From assembly GCA_038062745.1 (NCBI GenBank), contig JBBTWO010000004.1, positions 1 through 35,519 on the forward strand: a DNA stretch of 35,519 bases. The letters run 5' to 3'. Positions 7,249-14,746 of the stretch are shown here, in pieces. Positions within the stretch are counted from its first letter, which is position 1. Every line of letters begins with the position of its first letter. The position numbers were made by a program, and so were the translations under genes. The notes under the pieces were generated by a model. That model did not search any database, was not told where the DNA came from, and saw only the letters and a list, made by a program, of their open reading frames with translations. The DNA comes from JBBTWO01 sp038062745 (GTDB lineage Bacteria; Patescibacteriota; Microgenomatia; UBA8517).

Positions 7249-8797
7249 TTTGATTCCTTTCTATCGGTAGATAACCTTGTATTTTCAGTTCTTTCTGATT
7301 TCCAATTATTTTATCTACAACTTTAAGTAGTATCGCTCTTTTGGCTTCAAAGCTCAACTCCTTTAGAGTTTCTTGTGCCAAATCACAAAATTTAGCAACA
7401 TCAGACTCCTCAGGTAAAAGAACATTTGTTTCCTTAATTTCTTTATCTGCTTTATCAATTTGTCTTTCAATTGCATGTCTTCTAAGTTTGAGATCATCTA
7501 TGGAACTTTTAAAAACACCCATAGTCACCATTCCTGAACCATAAGCTTTCAAATATCTTTGCTCCTCTTTACTTAGTTTTTCCAACTCTTTCTTGAGCAT
7601 ATCTACATTAATAGTTGTTTCATTTGTCCTAGATGATTTAGTGGCCTTCCAGAGCCTAATTTTGTCTACTATAAGATCTGGATTTGACATATAATTGGCT
7701 ATTCCTTGCCAGACCAATTTATCTACTATTCTTGCATTCATGCCATGCTCGTGACAGCTTCTTGGAAGTGGGTGGCAATGTATCCTATCTGTACACCTAT
7801 AATAAAGATGTTTACCATGTTGTGGTCCTTCCCCAGTTCTTCTTCTTCCACAATTACAATAGACCATTCCAACCAATAAATATTCATTTCTTCTGTTTCT
7901 GACACACAATTCAAAATTTATCCTTAACTGCTCCTGAACTTTATAAAACAAATTCTTTTCAATAATTACTGGTACCGGAATGGCTACCCATTCTTCTCTT
8001 GGTTTTGACTTTCTACTAGATTTAAGAACTCTTTTATACTTTTCGTTTTTTAGAGGTTTTACGGGAACAACTGCTTGGGATTTATTGTAATAAGTTGTCC
8101 CAATGTAGGTTTCATTCTTAAGAAGCCGCTGCAATGTGCTATGATTCCAAACTCCTCTTTCGCTATTTCTCGGTTTTATCCCAAGATCCCTTAATTTGCG
8201 AACTACTCCCCGTATAGTCATTTTATCCTCACCAACCCATCTGAAAATATCTTTAACCACCTTTGCCTCTAGCGGATCAATCTCATAGTGAGCCTCAACT
8301 GTTCTCTTCTTAGGTATTTTCTTATATCCATAGGGGGCAATAGTTGTGACGATGTGCCCTTCCCTAGTCTTTCTCAATTTACCAATTCGACACCTCTCAG
8401 CAATTTTACTTCTTTCATAGGCAGCAAAAACTCCTTTAACATCACGAAGTAACTTATCTGAATCACTTACTACTGGAGGTGTAGTTACATAAAGTATTTC
8501 TACCCCAATACCCAGTAATTCTGTTGTCACCAGTTCTTGAAGGAAATAATCCCTGGCAAGTCTATCTGGGTCATATACCACTACAGCTTCCCAAATTCCC
8601 TTAGTTGCATCCAATCTTAACTCATCCAAACTCGGTCTGACTACACTTGCTCCACTCCATCCATCATCAAGATATCTCTTAACTATTACGTGACCTTTCT
8701 CTTTGACAAATGTTTCAATTTCCATTATTTGTGACTCAATTGTCCTCTCATTCTCTTGTCTTTGAGTACTAACTCTTCCATAAAGTGCAACTAACAT
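7196..8797 (-). CDS. Large serine recombinase (site-specific integrase)
   Basis: Catalyses integration and excision by serine nucleophile attack. The N-terminal resolvase domain covers about residues 1-145, with the nucleophile in YGRVS (S10) and the arginine region YDPDRLARD. The recombinase domain (about 155-260, PYGYKKI) is followed by a zinc-ribbon region with cysteines at 314, 316, 335, 341 and 348, then a coiled coil (about 395-465). The final 20 residues (after GYLPI) are read from the 5' end of ychF in another frame and look like read-through past the natural end. The start at 8797 overlaps the upstream HTH gene stop as TAATG, with a GAGGTG site 7-8 nt upstream. Confidence 0.93.
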   Translation of the reverse strand: MLVALYGRVSTQRQENERTIESQIMEIETFVKEKGHVIVKRYLDDGWSGASVVRPSLDELRLDATKGIWEAVVVYDPDRLARDYFLQELVTTELLGIGVEILYVTTPPVVSDSDKLLRDVKGVFAAYERSKIAERCRIGKLRKTREGHIVTTIAPYGYKKIPKKRTVEAHYEIDPLEAKVVKDIFRWVGEDKMTIRGVVRKLRDLGIKPRNSERGVWNHSTLQRLLKNETYIGTTYYNKSQAVVPVKPLKNEKYKRVLKSSRKSKPREEWVAIPVPVIIEKNLFYKVQEQLRINFELCVRNRRNEYLLVGMVYCNCGRRRTGEGPQHGKHLYYRCTDRIHCHPLPRSCHEHGMNARIVDKLVWQGIANYMSNPDLIVDKIRLWKATKSSRTNETTINVDMLKKELEKLSKEEQRYLKAYGSGMVTMGVFKSSIDDLKLRRHAIERQIDKADKEIKETNVLLPEESDVAKFCDLAQETLKELSFEAKRAILLKVVDKIIGNQKELKIQGYLPIERNQNVELWSECRDCRFAKRR

Positions 8798-9027
8798 TAT
8801 CTATCACCTCTCTTTCCAACGGTTTTTCTATCTAAAATAAATTTGTTTAAGTCTTTCTCTGAAACCCTGTATTTACCTTCAAGATTAATGGCTGGAAGTG
8901 CTCCCTTGGCAATCCATCTTCTAATAGTTATAGTTTTAACTTTAAAAAACTGTGCAACCTCAGAAGGAGTGAAGAATTTATCCATAGAATCACTGTATAC
9001 TACTTTAGATAACTTTACAACACTCAC
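8797..9027 (-). CDS. Excisionase-like MerR/HTH_17 DNA-binding protein
   Basis: Small 76-aa DNA-binding protein, probably the recombination directionality factor or a regulator for the adjacent recombinase. Residues 18-65 form a helix-turn-helix typical of excisionases (FFTPSEVAQFFKVKTITIRRW then KGALPAINLEGKYRVSEKDL, split here). The GTG start at 9027 is supported by an AAGGAGG site 5 nt upstream and by the GTGA overlap with the upstream gene. An ATG at 8985 would still keep the domain. Confidence 0.85.
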   Translation of the reverse strand: MSVVKLSKVVYSDSMDKFFTPSEVAQFFKVKTITIRRWIAKGALPAINLEGKYRVSEKDLNKFILDRKTVGKRGDR

Positions 9028-9257
9028 TTTGCCCTCCTTTTATTAAGATAATCTGTATATTTTCTAACAAAAACAGCTCCCCAATTCTTAATTGATTTAT
9101 TCTGAGTGATTTCACTCACCCACTGATAAAGTAAAGCATGATCAATATTCCAAGCTGCTTTTAAATAATGATTTAAATTTTGAGGTTTATCTGGCTCGAT
9201 CTTTTCCAACAAATCCAAAGCAACAGATTGGTTTTTAAGACAAATGTCAGTGATCAT
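9024..9257 (-). CDS. Small hypothetical protein of the element
   Basis: A 77-aa basic protein with no family that I recognise. It is predicted mostly helical, with no membrane segment, and ends KYTDYLNKRRAK. It is firmly part of the operon: the stop overlaps the next GTG start, its own ATG overlaps the upstream gene by 4 nt, and a GAGGAGGG site lies about 6 nt before its ATG. Its place between a replication-type protein and the excisionase-like protein suggests a role in replication or DNA handling. That is inference from position only. Confidence 0.75.
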   Translation of the reverse strand: MITDICLKNQSVALDLLEKIEPDKPQNLNHYLKAAWNIDHALLYQWVSEITQNKSIKNWGAVFVRKYTDYLNKRRAK

Positions 9258-9859
9258 TCCATTCCCTCCTCTTTATAAGATCCGATAACAATATCTTTAT
9301 TTATATATTTCTTATCTTTTAATATATCTTTCGTTGCCTGAAAACCTTGAGCTTTTGAAGCTGAAACTTCCCTGTTTGGTAAGTGTTGGATACTACCATT
9401 TTGGTAAGTACCCACTTCCTGTATTGGTAAGTTTTTAGTTACTATTTCGGGAAGTTCCATATTACCTCTTTGGGAAAATCTGGACTTAATATTGATTCCA
9501 ATTATTTTCTTAAACCTGCTAATTCTCTCGGGGTGTTTTTCTACAATTCTCCTTAAGTTGTTAATGTTGAGTCTGTATTCATCTTTAGATCCGCTCTTTA
9601 TAATCAATCCAGAAATAATCAATTTGTCCAAAACCTCTTTGGCATGAGAATTTCCAATCCCAATACAAATAAGGTCTGCTTTTATTAGTGTTGCCCACTC
9701 AGAATGACAACCATACGTCAATCTTGAGATTAGAAGTAATACATTCTTCTCCCTTTCACTTACGTCAACTTGAATGACAAGGTCGTTTACTCCATGGGGA
9801 ATCTGTATAAACCCTTTATTGTCAGTGACAGTTTTAGTTTGAATATTTGCTTCTTCCAT
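9254..9859 (-). CDS. Phage replication protein O-like winged-helix protein
   Basis: Residues 14-90 match the pattern of the Rep_O N-terminal domain: NKGFIQIPHGVNDLVIQVDVS, then EREKNVLLLISRLTYGC, then a winged-helix half with KEVLDKLIISGLIIKSG. In lambda-like phages such proteins bind the origin and recruit helicase. The remaining 110 residues are polar and likely disordered. No helicase or loader gene is seen nearby, so the element may rely on host functions. An AAAGGA site lies about 8 nt before the ATG. The start overlaps the upstream small gene by 26 nt. Confidence 0.7.
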   Translation of the reverse strand: MEEANIQTKTVTDNKGFIQIPHGVNDLVIQVDVSEREKNVLLLISRLTYGCHSEWATLIKADLICIGIGNSHAKEVLDKLIISGLIIKSGSKDEYRLNINNLRRIVEKHPERISRFKKIIGINIKSRFSQRGNMELPEIVTKNLPIQEVGTYQNGSIQHLPNREVSASKAQGFQATKDILKDKKYINKDIVIGSYKEEGME

Positions 9860-10016
9860 TTACATAGTCCTTTCCATTTACATGTTCATATTGCATTTTC
9901 ATTTTCTTAAGCGTCTCCTCAAATAGGATGAAGAAGGCCTCATTTATCCTTCCATCCATCTGGCTTTGGTCAATATTCATTTGCTCATAAGTGATGGCAG
10001 GTAATGTTTTTTCCAT
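9834..10016 (-). CDS. Small hypothetical protein of the element
   Basis: A 60-aa acidic-to-neutral protein with a central helix (INEAFFILFEETLKKMKMQYE) and no recognisable domain. It is retained as real because a GGAGG site lies 8 nt before its ATG, it begins 2 nt after the upstream gene ends, and it overlaps the Rep_O-like gene by 26 nt in the tight operon. Confidence 0.65.
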   Translation of the reverse strand: MEKTLPAITYEQMNIDQSQMDGRINEAFFILFEETLKKMKMQYEHVNGKDYVNGRSKYSN

Positions 10017-10018
10017 GG

Positions 10019-10285
10019 CTAAATCCTCCGCTTCATTACCTGGAAAATTTCGTTTTTGAATCTTTCAATGTTGTCACAAAAGTCTTTTGGTTGAATTAGA
10101 TTTGCTGTTCTTGAGTAGTAACTGTCTATTGCCTTATCAACCAATTCAATTGGAGTAAATTTGAAGTAAACAGTATCTCCTTCTCTTTCAGTGCCATGAT
10201 ATAAAATATCTGGACAAGTCAACAAATAAGGGGCAAGATTCTTGTCCTTTTCATAGTGGAATCCATTATTATTTGTATTTTCCAT
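10019..10285 (-). CDS. DUF5659-like small protein
   Basis: An 88-aa protein whose pattern (LAPYLLTCPDIL, then YFKFTP-ELVDKAIDSYYS, then LIQPKDF-NIERFKNEIF) resembles DUF5659, a small domain seen in phage and mobile-element proteins, often from CPR genomes. Function unknown. It is the first gene of the recombinase operon. Its own ATG has no close SD site, while a strong AAGGAGG-ATG at 10305 opens a different frame (see the mini-ORF). Confidence 0.7.
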   Translation of the reverse strand: MENTNNNGFHYEKDKNLAPYLLTCPDILYHGTEREGDTVYFKFTPIELVDKAIDSYYSRTANLIQPKDFCDNIERFKNEIFQVMKRRI

Positions 10286-10305
10286 TTTATTTTATTTGTC
10301 CCCAT
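10219..10305 (-). CDS. SD-led mini-ORF overlapping the DUF5659-like gene (doubtful)
   Basis: An ATG at 10305 sits 5 nt after a perfect AAGGAGG (10311-10317) and opens a 28-codon frame ending at TGA 10219. It overlaps the start of the 88-aa gene in another frame. It may be a leader peptide whose translation couples to the gene. Alternatively a single missing A near 10286 may have split one longer N-terminus, because one extra base would join MGTNKIK to the 88-aa protein. Confidence 0.3.
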   Translation of the reverse strand: MGTNKIKWKIQIIMDSTMKRTRILPLIC

Positions 10306-10323
10306 ATTTGCCTCCTTGAATAT

Positions 10324-10351
10324 GTCCTAACATAAAATATTTCGTTGTCAA
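10324..10351 (-). promoter_or_regulatory. Possible promoter of the recombinase operon
   Basis: Minus strand TTGACA (10346-10351) is a perfect -35. At 16 nt spacing the -10 would be TAGGAC (10324-10329), a weak match. This would leave a short leader containing the AAGGAGG site. The rest of the 248-nt gap up to 10533 is AT-rich, and I see no other clear signal in it. Confidence 0.4.
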
Positions 10352-10533
10352 ATCGAGTTTTACAAAGCCAGTTTGGAGTTAAAACAATAAGAAATTTAAC
10401 TTTAATTCAGTAGCTACTCCATTTTAATTCCATATATAATACGAATAAACTTAATGGGTATATGTTTCAGATAATACCAAATATTTTGGGTTAACCTTTG
10501 TTTAATCTGGAGTCCCAGGATCTTTACCCCCCT

Positions 10534-11295
10534 TTATGGAAGAAGTCTGACTTGAGTGAGGTTTGGGCCAAAGAATCTTATGGGAATATTTGATTGGTAT
10601 TTAGTTTTTACTTCAGGAGACCAAGTAATGAAGGTGTTTACTTGTTTTTCATCTCTTTGTTCTTTGTTTATTCTTGAGCAATCCACCTCCCCCTGCCAGC
10701 CATCAGACATATCTTTTGAATCATAGTCTGGAATCCGCTGAACTGGAGAACCTGCGTCACTAATACCAACAAGGTAAGTTAAATAATTGCCTGCATTTCC
10801 AAAGAAACTTTCTTCAAAGTAGTATTGAGGAGTATTAGCTCCCTGGAATCTGTAACAAACCTTGTAATTTTCAGATTCTTTTATTTCACTGAAGGTTGTC
10901 TTGTTTAAAATGGCTTCAATTACGCCCAAATTTCCAAGTAAGGGATTAAAATCCTCACTTCTTGATACCATAACCAAAGAAATTACTTCACCATCTTTAT
11001 CTACAACAGCCTGGACATAATAGTAATCGTCTACAAATACAAACTCACTTTCCTCTTCCTCTTTAAGCTGGTTTATAAAAGCAGGAGTTCCCAGAATAGA
11101 TTTAAGATACTCAATGTTGATTCCAACTGATATTTTCTCCAAAATACCGTATTTATGCTCAATTTTAGACCTACCAAATCTGTAAAATAACCTTTTAGTC
11201 AAATCAGACGCTTGTGAGAACAAAACAAATATAAATAAAAGAAAAAAACCAATGGAAATTATAGAAGTCAATTTGTTTCTTTTCTTATTTTCCAT
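10534..11295 (-). CDS. Membrane-anchored protein with SmpA/BLIP-like segment
   Basis: A 253-aa protein with one N-terminal membrane anchor (about residues 9-27) and an extracytoplasmic body. Residues about 50-110 resemble the SmpA/OmlA/BLIP-type repeat: ISVGINIEYLKSILGTPAF followed by YYYVQAVVDKDGEVISLVMVS, where a G-x-P turn precedes a two-stranded hairpin. The C-terminal half is unrecognised. It follows the 93-aa membrane protein by 6 nt and they are probably co-transcribed. The likely role is at the cell envelope; the function is unknown. The resemblance is by eye and could be only structural. Confidence 0.65.
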   Translation of the reverse strand: MENKKRNKLTSIISIGFFLLFIFVLFSQASDLTKRLFYRFGRSKIEHKYGILEKISVGINIEYLKSILGTPAFINQLKEEEESEFVFVDDYYYVQAVVDKDGEVISLVMVSRSEDFNPLLGNLGVIEAILNKTTFSEIKESENYKVCYRFQGANTPQYYFEESFFGNAGNYLTYLVGISDAGSPVQRIPDYDSKDMSDGWQGEVDCSRINKEQRDEKQVNTFITWSPEVKTKYQSNIPIRFFGPNLTQVRLLP

Positions 11296-11301
11296 TAAGT
11301 T

Positions 11302-11583
11302 CTAATCAGTTTTTTCTTTATATAGTGGCTTATACACGGGTAAATCGTCATCTGATTTCATTTCCGGTTTTGGTGTTTCAATTCCATATACTTTCTCAAG
11401 ACAACTATGCCATTTGGGCAGATCGGGATTTCTTTTCATCTTTTGGACAAATTCAATATATTTCTCACAATTTCTGACTTCACTATTCTCTTTAAACGCA
11501 TAGATTAACAACCCGAAAACTATGATCAAAGCTACAACAGCAATCCACCTCTTTAATTTAGTATCAAGTGTTATTTTAGGCAT
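11302..11583 (-). CDS. Small single-pass membrane protein
   Basis: A 93-aa protein with one transmembrane helix (about residues 13-30, WIAVVALIIVFGLLIYAF) and a polar tail with two cysteines (in VRNCEKYIEF and WHSCLEKVYG) that could form a disulfide outside the membrane. No family recognised. It is divergent from the XRE regulator gene, whose putative operator lies between them, and is followed 6 nt later by the 253-aa membrane-anchored protein. Confidence 0.65.
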   Translation of the reverse strand: MPKITLDTKLKRWIAVVALIIVFGLLIYAFKENSEVRNCEKYIEFVQKMKRNPDLPKWHSCLEKVYGIETPKPEMKSDDDLPVYKPLYKEKTD

Positions 11584-11611
11584 ATTCTTGCTTCAAAAGA
11601 CACATCTTATG

Positions 11612-11623
11612 TGGTAGCTACCA
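11612..11623. promoter_or_regulatory. 12-bp palindrome between divergent genes (candidate operator)
   Basis: TGGTAGCTACCA is a perfect palindrome lying midway between the divergent starts at 11583 (-) and 11654 (+). It is the natural candidate for the binding site of the adjacent XRE protein. Confidence 0.4.
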
Positions 11624-11653
11624 TCTTACTTCACTTTTAAGATTAAAAGCAAC

Positions 11654-11869
11654 ATGACAAGGTACAAAATTAATATAAACTTTGGAAAGAAGGTAAAGAA
11701 ATTCAGAAAATTCCAAAACCTTTCCCAAGAACAAATGGCAGAACAACTTAAAGTAAGCAGAAATCACATTGGAAGAATTGAGAGAGGTGAAGTTAATATA
11801 AACTTAGTACTAGCACAGAAGATTGGAAGACTTCTCAAAACTCAGGCTTCAGATTTGATCTCTTTCTAG
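11654..11869 (+). CDS. XRE-family transcriptional regulator
   Basis: A 71-aa protein that is essentially a single lambda-repressor-like helix-turn-helix (about residues 9-66: GKKVKKFRKFQNLSQEQMAE, then LKVSRNHIGRIERGEVN, then LAQKIGRLLKTQASDLI). Such single-domain Cro/CI-type regulators commonly control mobile elements or toxin genes. It is the only plus-strand gene in the element. It faces the divergent membrane-protein genes across a 70-nt region with a 12-bp palindrome. Confidence 0.9.
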   Translation: MTRYKININFGKKVKKFRKFQNLSQEQMAEQLKVSRNHIGRIERGEVNINLVLAQKIGRLLKTQASDLISF

Positions 11870-11908
11870 AGTCTATTTAGTCAAAATTTTCTATTCAGAA
11901 ATAGCCCC

Positions 11909-12433
11909 TTATTTAAATATTCTAGCTTTTGATATTCGCAGAACATCTTCCTTTGAAAGCTCATATTTCTTTGAACTCTTTTCCCATTCATCAAGCATTC
12001 TTCTATAAATATCCAGAGTAGAATGATGGCTGTTGAATAAATTTCCTCTTCTAAGTTCTGAAAACCTTCCTCCACCTGATTCACAGAAAAAACGTGCATA
12101 TGAAAGATATTTCACCTCAATGGGGCTATTTCCATCAAAACCTACAAATTGAATATCCATTTTGTCTACCCCCTTCTTATCTTTCAAATTGGAATAAGCA
12201 TCATTTAAAGACCTAAACATGCTGAGAATTTCAATGACTTCACGGCACTCAGTCCCGCTTAAGGTGTCTTCATCGTCATAAATATGCTGTGACATTTGAG
12301 AGTATTCCAACTCATATCCACTTTCCAAAGCCTCTCGCTTTTCTGCAAAAGAGGCAGCCTCATGAGGATACAAAGCCTCCAAGATGCGATACTGATTAGA
12401 TAATATCCAACGTTCAGTTTTTGTAAGTTTCAT
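11909..12433 (-). CDS. YfbU-family protein
   Basis: Matches the YfbU family by its opening (MKLTKTERWILSNQYRILE, close to E. coli YfbU) and by the later patterns IQFVGFDGNSPIEVKYLSYARF and FNSHHSTLDIYRRMLDEW. The molecular function is unsettled; in databases the domain recurs near toxin-like and defence-like genes. I chose the ATG at 12433 because it aligns with the family start. An in-frame ATG at 12451 would add MLLFDS. The gene is cargo of the putative element and lies downstream of the 305-aa unknown gene on the same strand. Confidence 0.85.
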   Translation of the reverse strand: MKLTKTERWILSNQYRILEALYPHEAASFAEKREALESGYELEYSQMSQHIYDDEDTLSGTECREVIEILSMFRSLNDAYSNLKDKKGVDKMDIQFVGFDGNSPIEVKYLSYARFFCESGGGRFSELRRGNLFNSHHSTLDIYRRMLDEWEKSSKKYELSKEDVLRISKARIFK

Positions 12434-12544
12434 TGAATCAAACAATAACATTTTCCAATAGATTTCTCAAGCCTGAAGTTTTCTGACCCATCTGCACTTG
12501 TAGTGAGTTCGTAGAAACACATCTGTATTTCAATTTACAATAGT

Positions 12545-13462
12545 TTATGTATTGTTTTGAAGCTGTTGCCAGATATATTTTCTAGAATTTTGGCAATAAA
12601 GCAAATAATCTGGATTGTCTCTTTCTGGTTTGAAAATTTCCCTAAACAAGGTCTGAAATTTAGAACCTAGGCTTGGATTGTCATCCTCGTTAGAAAACCA
12701 TTTGAGTACTCCCCAAACCCTTAACTTTTGTCCAACTTGAGAATCATAAAAACTGTCAAATTCACTTGCTGTTAGTTTTTTATATTGTAAATCACCAACA
12801 AGCTGGCCATGAATGCTTGCATCTTTTGCATAGTCTATAGACATCCTGCCGTTTAATTCACCTGACGAATCAGCTAATTCGTGGATTAAATCTATTACAT
12901 ATTCTTTAGGGAAATCTCCAGAATCAACATTTTGAGAAAGTACTTCCACTGCTTCTTTTAGCTCATGTGAACTTAGGGTAAGTCTTGAAGACATAAAACT
13001 CAAAGAAAGAAACCTCAAGTTATTTAGCGTTAGTATCCCCAATCTTTCCAAAGAGACTAAGACTGTCTCTCTTATCTCAGGCTTTGACAAGCCGCTTCTT
13101 TTCCATTCAAATCTAACCTTTTGAATTTCTGTGTCAGGATCAAAGGTTTCCCTCCTTAACTTATTTAGTTCATCTGAAGCAATCTTTGTGCATTGGTCAA
13201 GTATCTTTTGTCTTTCATCTAAATTCCACACTTCCTTTGATAATTTATTAAACAGATCATTTTGTAAACCTACTTCCCATTTTGCATGTTCTAGGTACAT
13301 GGGAGGTTCAATAATCCCCTGTCCAACTGCTTGGGCTAATCCCTCTGCGTAAACATCCAATACAGTCGAGGCTGACTGTAAATCTAAGTTTTCAATAACT
13401 GGTGCTTTCTGTTCTAACCAGATAATTAGTTCTTTTCCGCGGGTTCTTTCTTTACTTGCCAT
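12545..13462 (-). CDS. Hypothetical protein, 305 aa
   Basis: A soluble, mostly helical protein of unknown family. The N-terminal third is acidic and helical. The middle (about 140-215) contains serine/leucine-rich helices (LSLSFMSSRLTLSSHELKEAVEVL, read here as two short segments). The C-terminus has aromatic patches (FDSFYDSQVGQKLRVWGVLKWF and YIWQQLQNN). No signal peptide or membrane span. It has its own strong leaderless-type promoter and stands between the ART-like gene and YfbU on the same strand, so all three may belong to one cargo module. No function is assigned. Confidence 0.75.
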   Translation of the reverse strand: MASKERTRGKELIIWLEQKAPVIENLDLQSASTVLDVYAEGLAQAVGQGIIEPPMYLEHAKWEVGLQNDLFNKLSKEVWNLDERQKILDQCTKIASDELNKLRRETFDPDTEIQKVRFEWKRSGLSKPEIRETVLVSLERLGILTLNNLRFLSLSFMSSRLTLSSHELKEAVEVLSQNVDSGDFPKEYVIDLIHELADSSGELNGRMSIDYAKDASIHGQLVGDLQYKKLTASEFDSFYDSQVGQKLRVWGVLKWFSNEDDNPSLGSKFQTLFREIFKPERDNPDYLLYCQNSRKYIWQQLQNNT

Positions 13463-13469
13463 TTGTGGC

Positions 13470-13498
13470 AGTGTAAATTAGAAAATACAAAATGACAA
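13470..13498 (-). promoter_or_regulatory. Promoter of the 305-aa gene, leaderless
   Basis: Minus strand TTGTCA (13493-13498), 17-nt spacer, TACACT (13470-13475). The -10 ends 7 nt before the ATG, which puts the transcription start at the start codon. Confidence 0.65.
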
Positions 13499-13530
13499 TT
13501 ACCAATTACTCTGCAAAGCAAGTATTAAAT

Positions 13531-14730
13531 TTACTTTAGTTTATAAACTCTTCTGGCAAATGGTACTGTCTCTTCTTGATGATAAATACCTTTTGATTTT
13601 ATATCTCCGGCAATTATATGAATCTTAGCAATATCAGCAAAATTTACTTTTGGATAGAAAGCAATTTCATCCTCCACCACATAGATAAATGGATGGTTAA
13701 ACCTAGCACCATAACTATCAAGAGCCATATTCATAAGTACTCCTCCTGCACCAGAAGCACCAACATAAAATCTCCTGTCTTGAGGAGAATCTTTTAGAGA
13801 ATCATAAGTGTTTGAATCGCTCCAAATCTTGGGCTTAAGCTCCACTAATATTCTAAACTTCTCGCCCCTTGAAGCGTGAAATAAAGGAACGTCCTTCCAA
13901 TTAGAAAAGGCTACAAATGGAGAATTTTGTGGAGCTTGCCAAAATAACTCATCTTTTCCTGCACCAGCATAGTGTTTTTTAAACTCATAATTTGGATCTT
14001 TTCCCTTCAATTCTTCCTTTAGTTTATCAAAATCGCCATTGAATTCACGCAAAGCATTGCTTTCTATACCCTTCAACAAAAGAGTTTCAATGTCTTTCTG
14101 ATTTAGATTTCTCATTCCTCTAAACAAAACTCCAATTTCAGGTATATATAACTTCTTGAATATTTCAGCATTCGGCCAAAGAACGATTTGTTGAGATAGT
14201 CCTCTTTCTTCTGCAAATCTCTGAACATTTCTAACCATCTGCTTGGTTTCAACCATCTCCTGTCCTTGTGGAATTCTAAAATCTTCTGGATTCATTCCCC
14301 AAGTTCTAACAATAAATTCAATCCATCTTTCAGAGTTAGGGATATCACCAAGATTTAAGACATCAGAAACTTGTTCAATGTCCCCCTCAAATAAAAGCAT
14401 TAGGTCTTTTATTGGAGTTATTAAATAACTCTTTTGAGGGTCATCAATAGCTTTAATGTCAGATGCCAATCTGAATGCTTCCTTTGGATCTGATTTGGCT
14501 AGATCAACAACTTGTTTCCCAAATTCTGCCAGATCATCTACCAATTGAGTAAATTGATTTACCCTAACTTCATCTGAGCCTTCTAAATTAAAATTTGGGT
14601 ATTTGCTTAAAACTAGTTCTTTGGCTTCTGAATCACTTCTTTCATGGTCAATCTGAGGCATTCTTCTCAAAGTTTGATTTAGTGGGCTCTCAGACAAATA
14701 ACTCAAATTAATATCTTTATTCTCAGGCAT
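13531..14730 (-). CDS. Probable ADP-ribosyltransferase-fold protein (R-S-ExE type)
   Basis: A 399-aa soluble protein. The C-terminal half carries the three spaced signatures of arginine-type ADP-ribosyltransferases: an arginine strand VLFRGM (R204), a strand-helix element SPFVAFSNWKDVPLFHAS with S276, and EDEIAFYP, giving an E-x-E pair (E353, E355) followed by the usual hydrophobics and proline. The order and the strand RILVELKPK between the second and third motifs also fit. The N-terminal 190 residues are helical and unrecognised. Such a fold would transfer ADP-ribose from NAD+ to a protein or nucleic acid target. Possible roles are a toxin or an anti-phage effector. The motif reading is by eye; a structural search is needed before the activity is trusted. 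Confidence 0.6.
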   Translation of the reverse strand: MPENKDINLSYLSESPLNQTLRRMPQIDHERSDSEAKELVLSKYPNFNLEGSDEVRVNQFTQLVDDLAEFGKQVVDLAKSDPKEAFRLASDIKAIDDPQKSYLITPIKDLMLLFEGDIEQVSDVLNLGDIPNSERWIEFIVRTWGMNPEDFRIPQGQEMVETKQMVRNVQRFAEERGLSQQIVLWPNAEIFKKLYIPEIGVLFRGMRNLNQKDIETLLLKGIESNALREFNGDFDKLKEELKGKDPNYEFKKHYAGAGKDELFWQAPQNSPFVAFSNWKDVPLFHASRGEKFRILVELKPKIWSDSNTYDSLKDSPQDRRFYVGASGAGGVLMNMALDSYGARFNHPFIYVVEDEIAFYPKVNFADIAKIHIIAGDIKSKGIYHQEETVPFARRVYKLK

Positions 14731-14736
14731 GACTAA

Positions 14737-14745
14737 ATTATACCA
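14737..14745 (-). promoter_or_regulatory. Extended -10 promoter of the ART-like gene, leaderless
   Basis: Minus strand TGG-TATAAT; the TATAAT (14737-14742) ends 6 nt before the ATG at 14730. No good -35 is seen, but the extended TG element compensates. The box lies at the very end of the upstream frameshifted gene. Confidence 0.6.
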
Positions 14746-14746
14746 A

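Noticed and set aside
11870..11908. Weak hairpin between the XRE gene and YfbU as a terminator
   Set aside because: The stem CTATT/AATAG has only 5 AT-rich pairs and lacks a proper T tract; not reliable.
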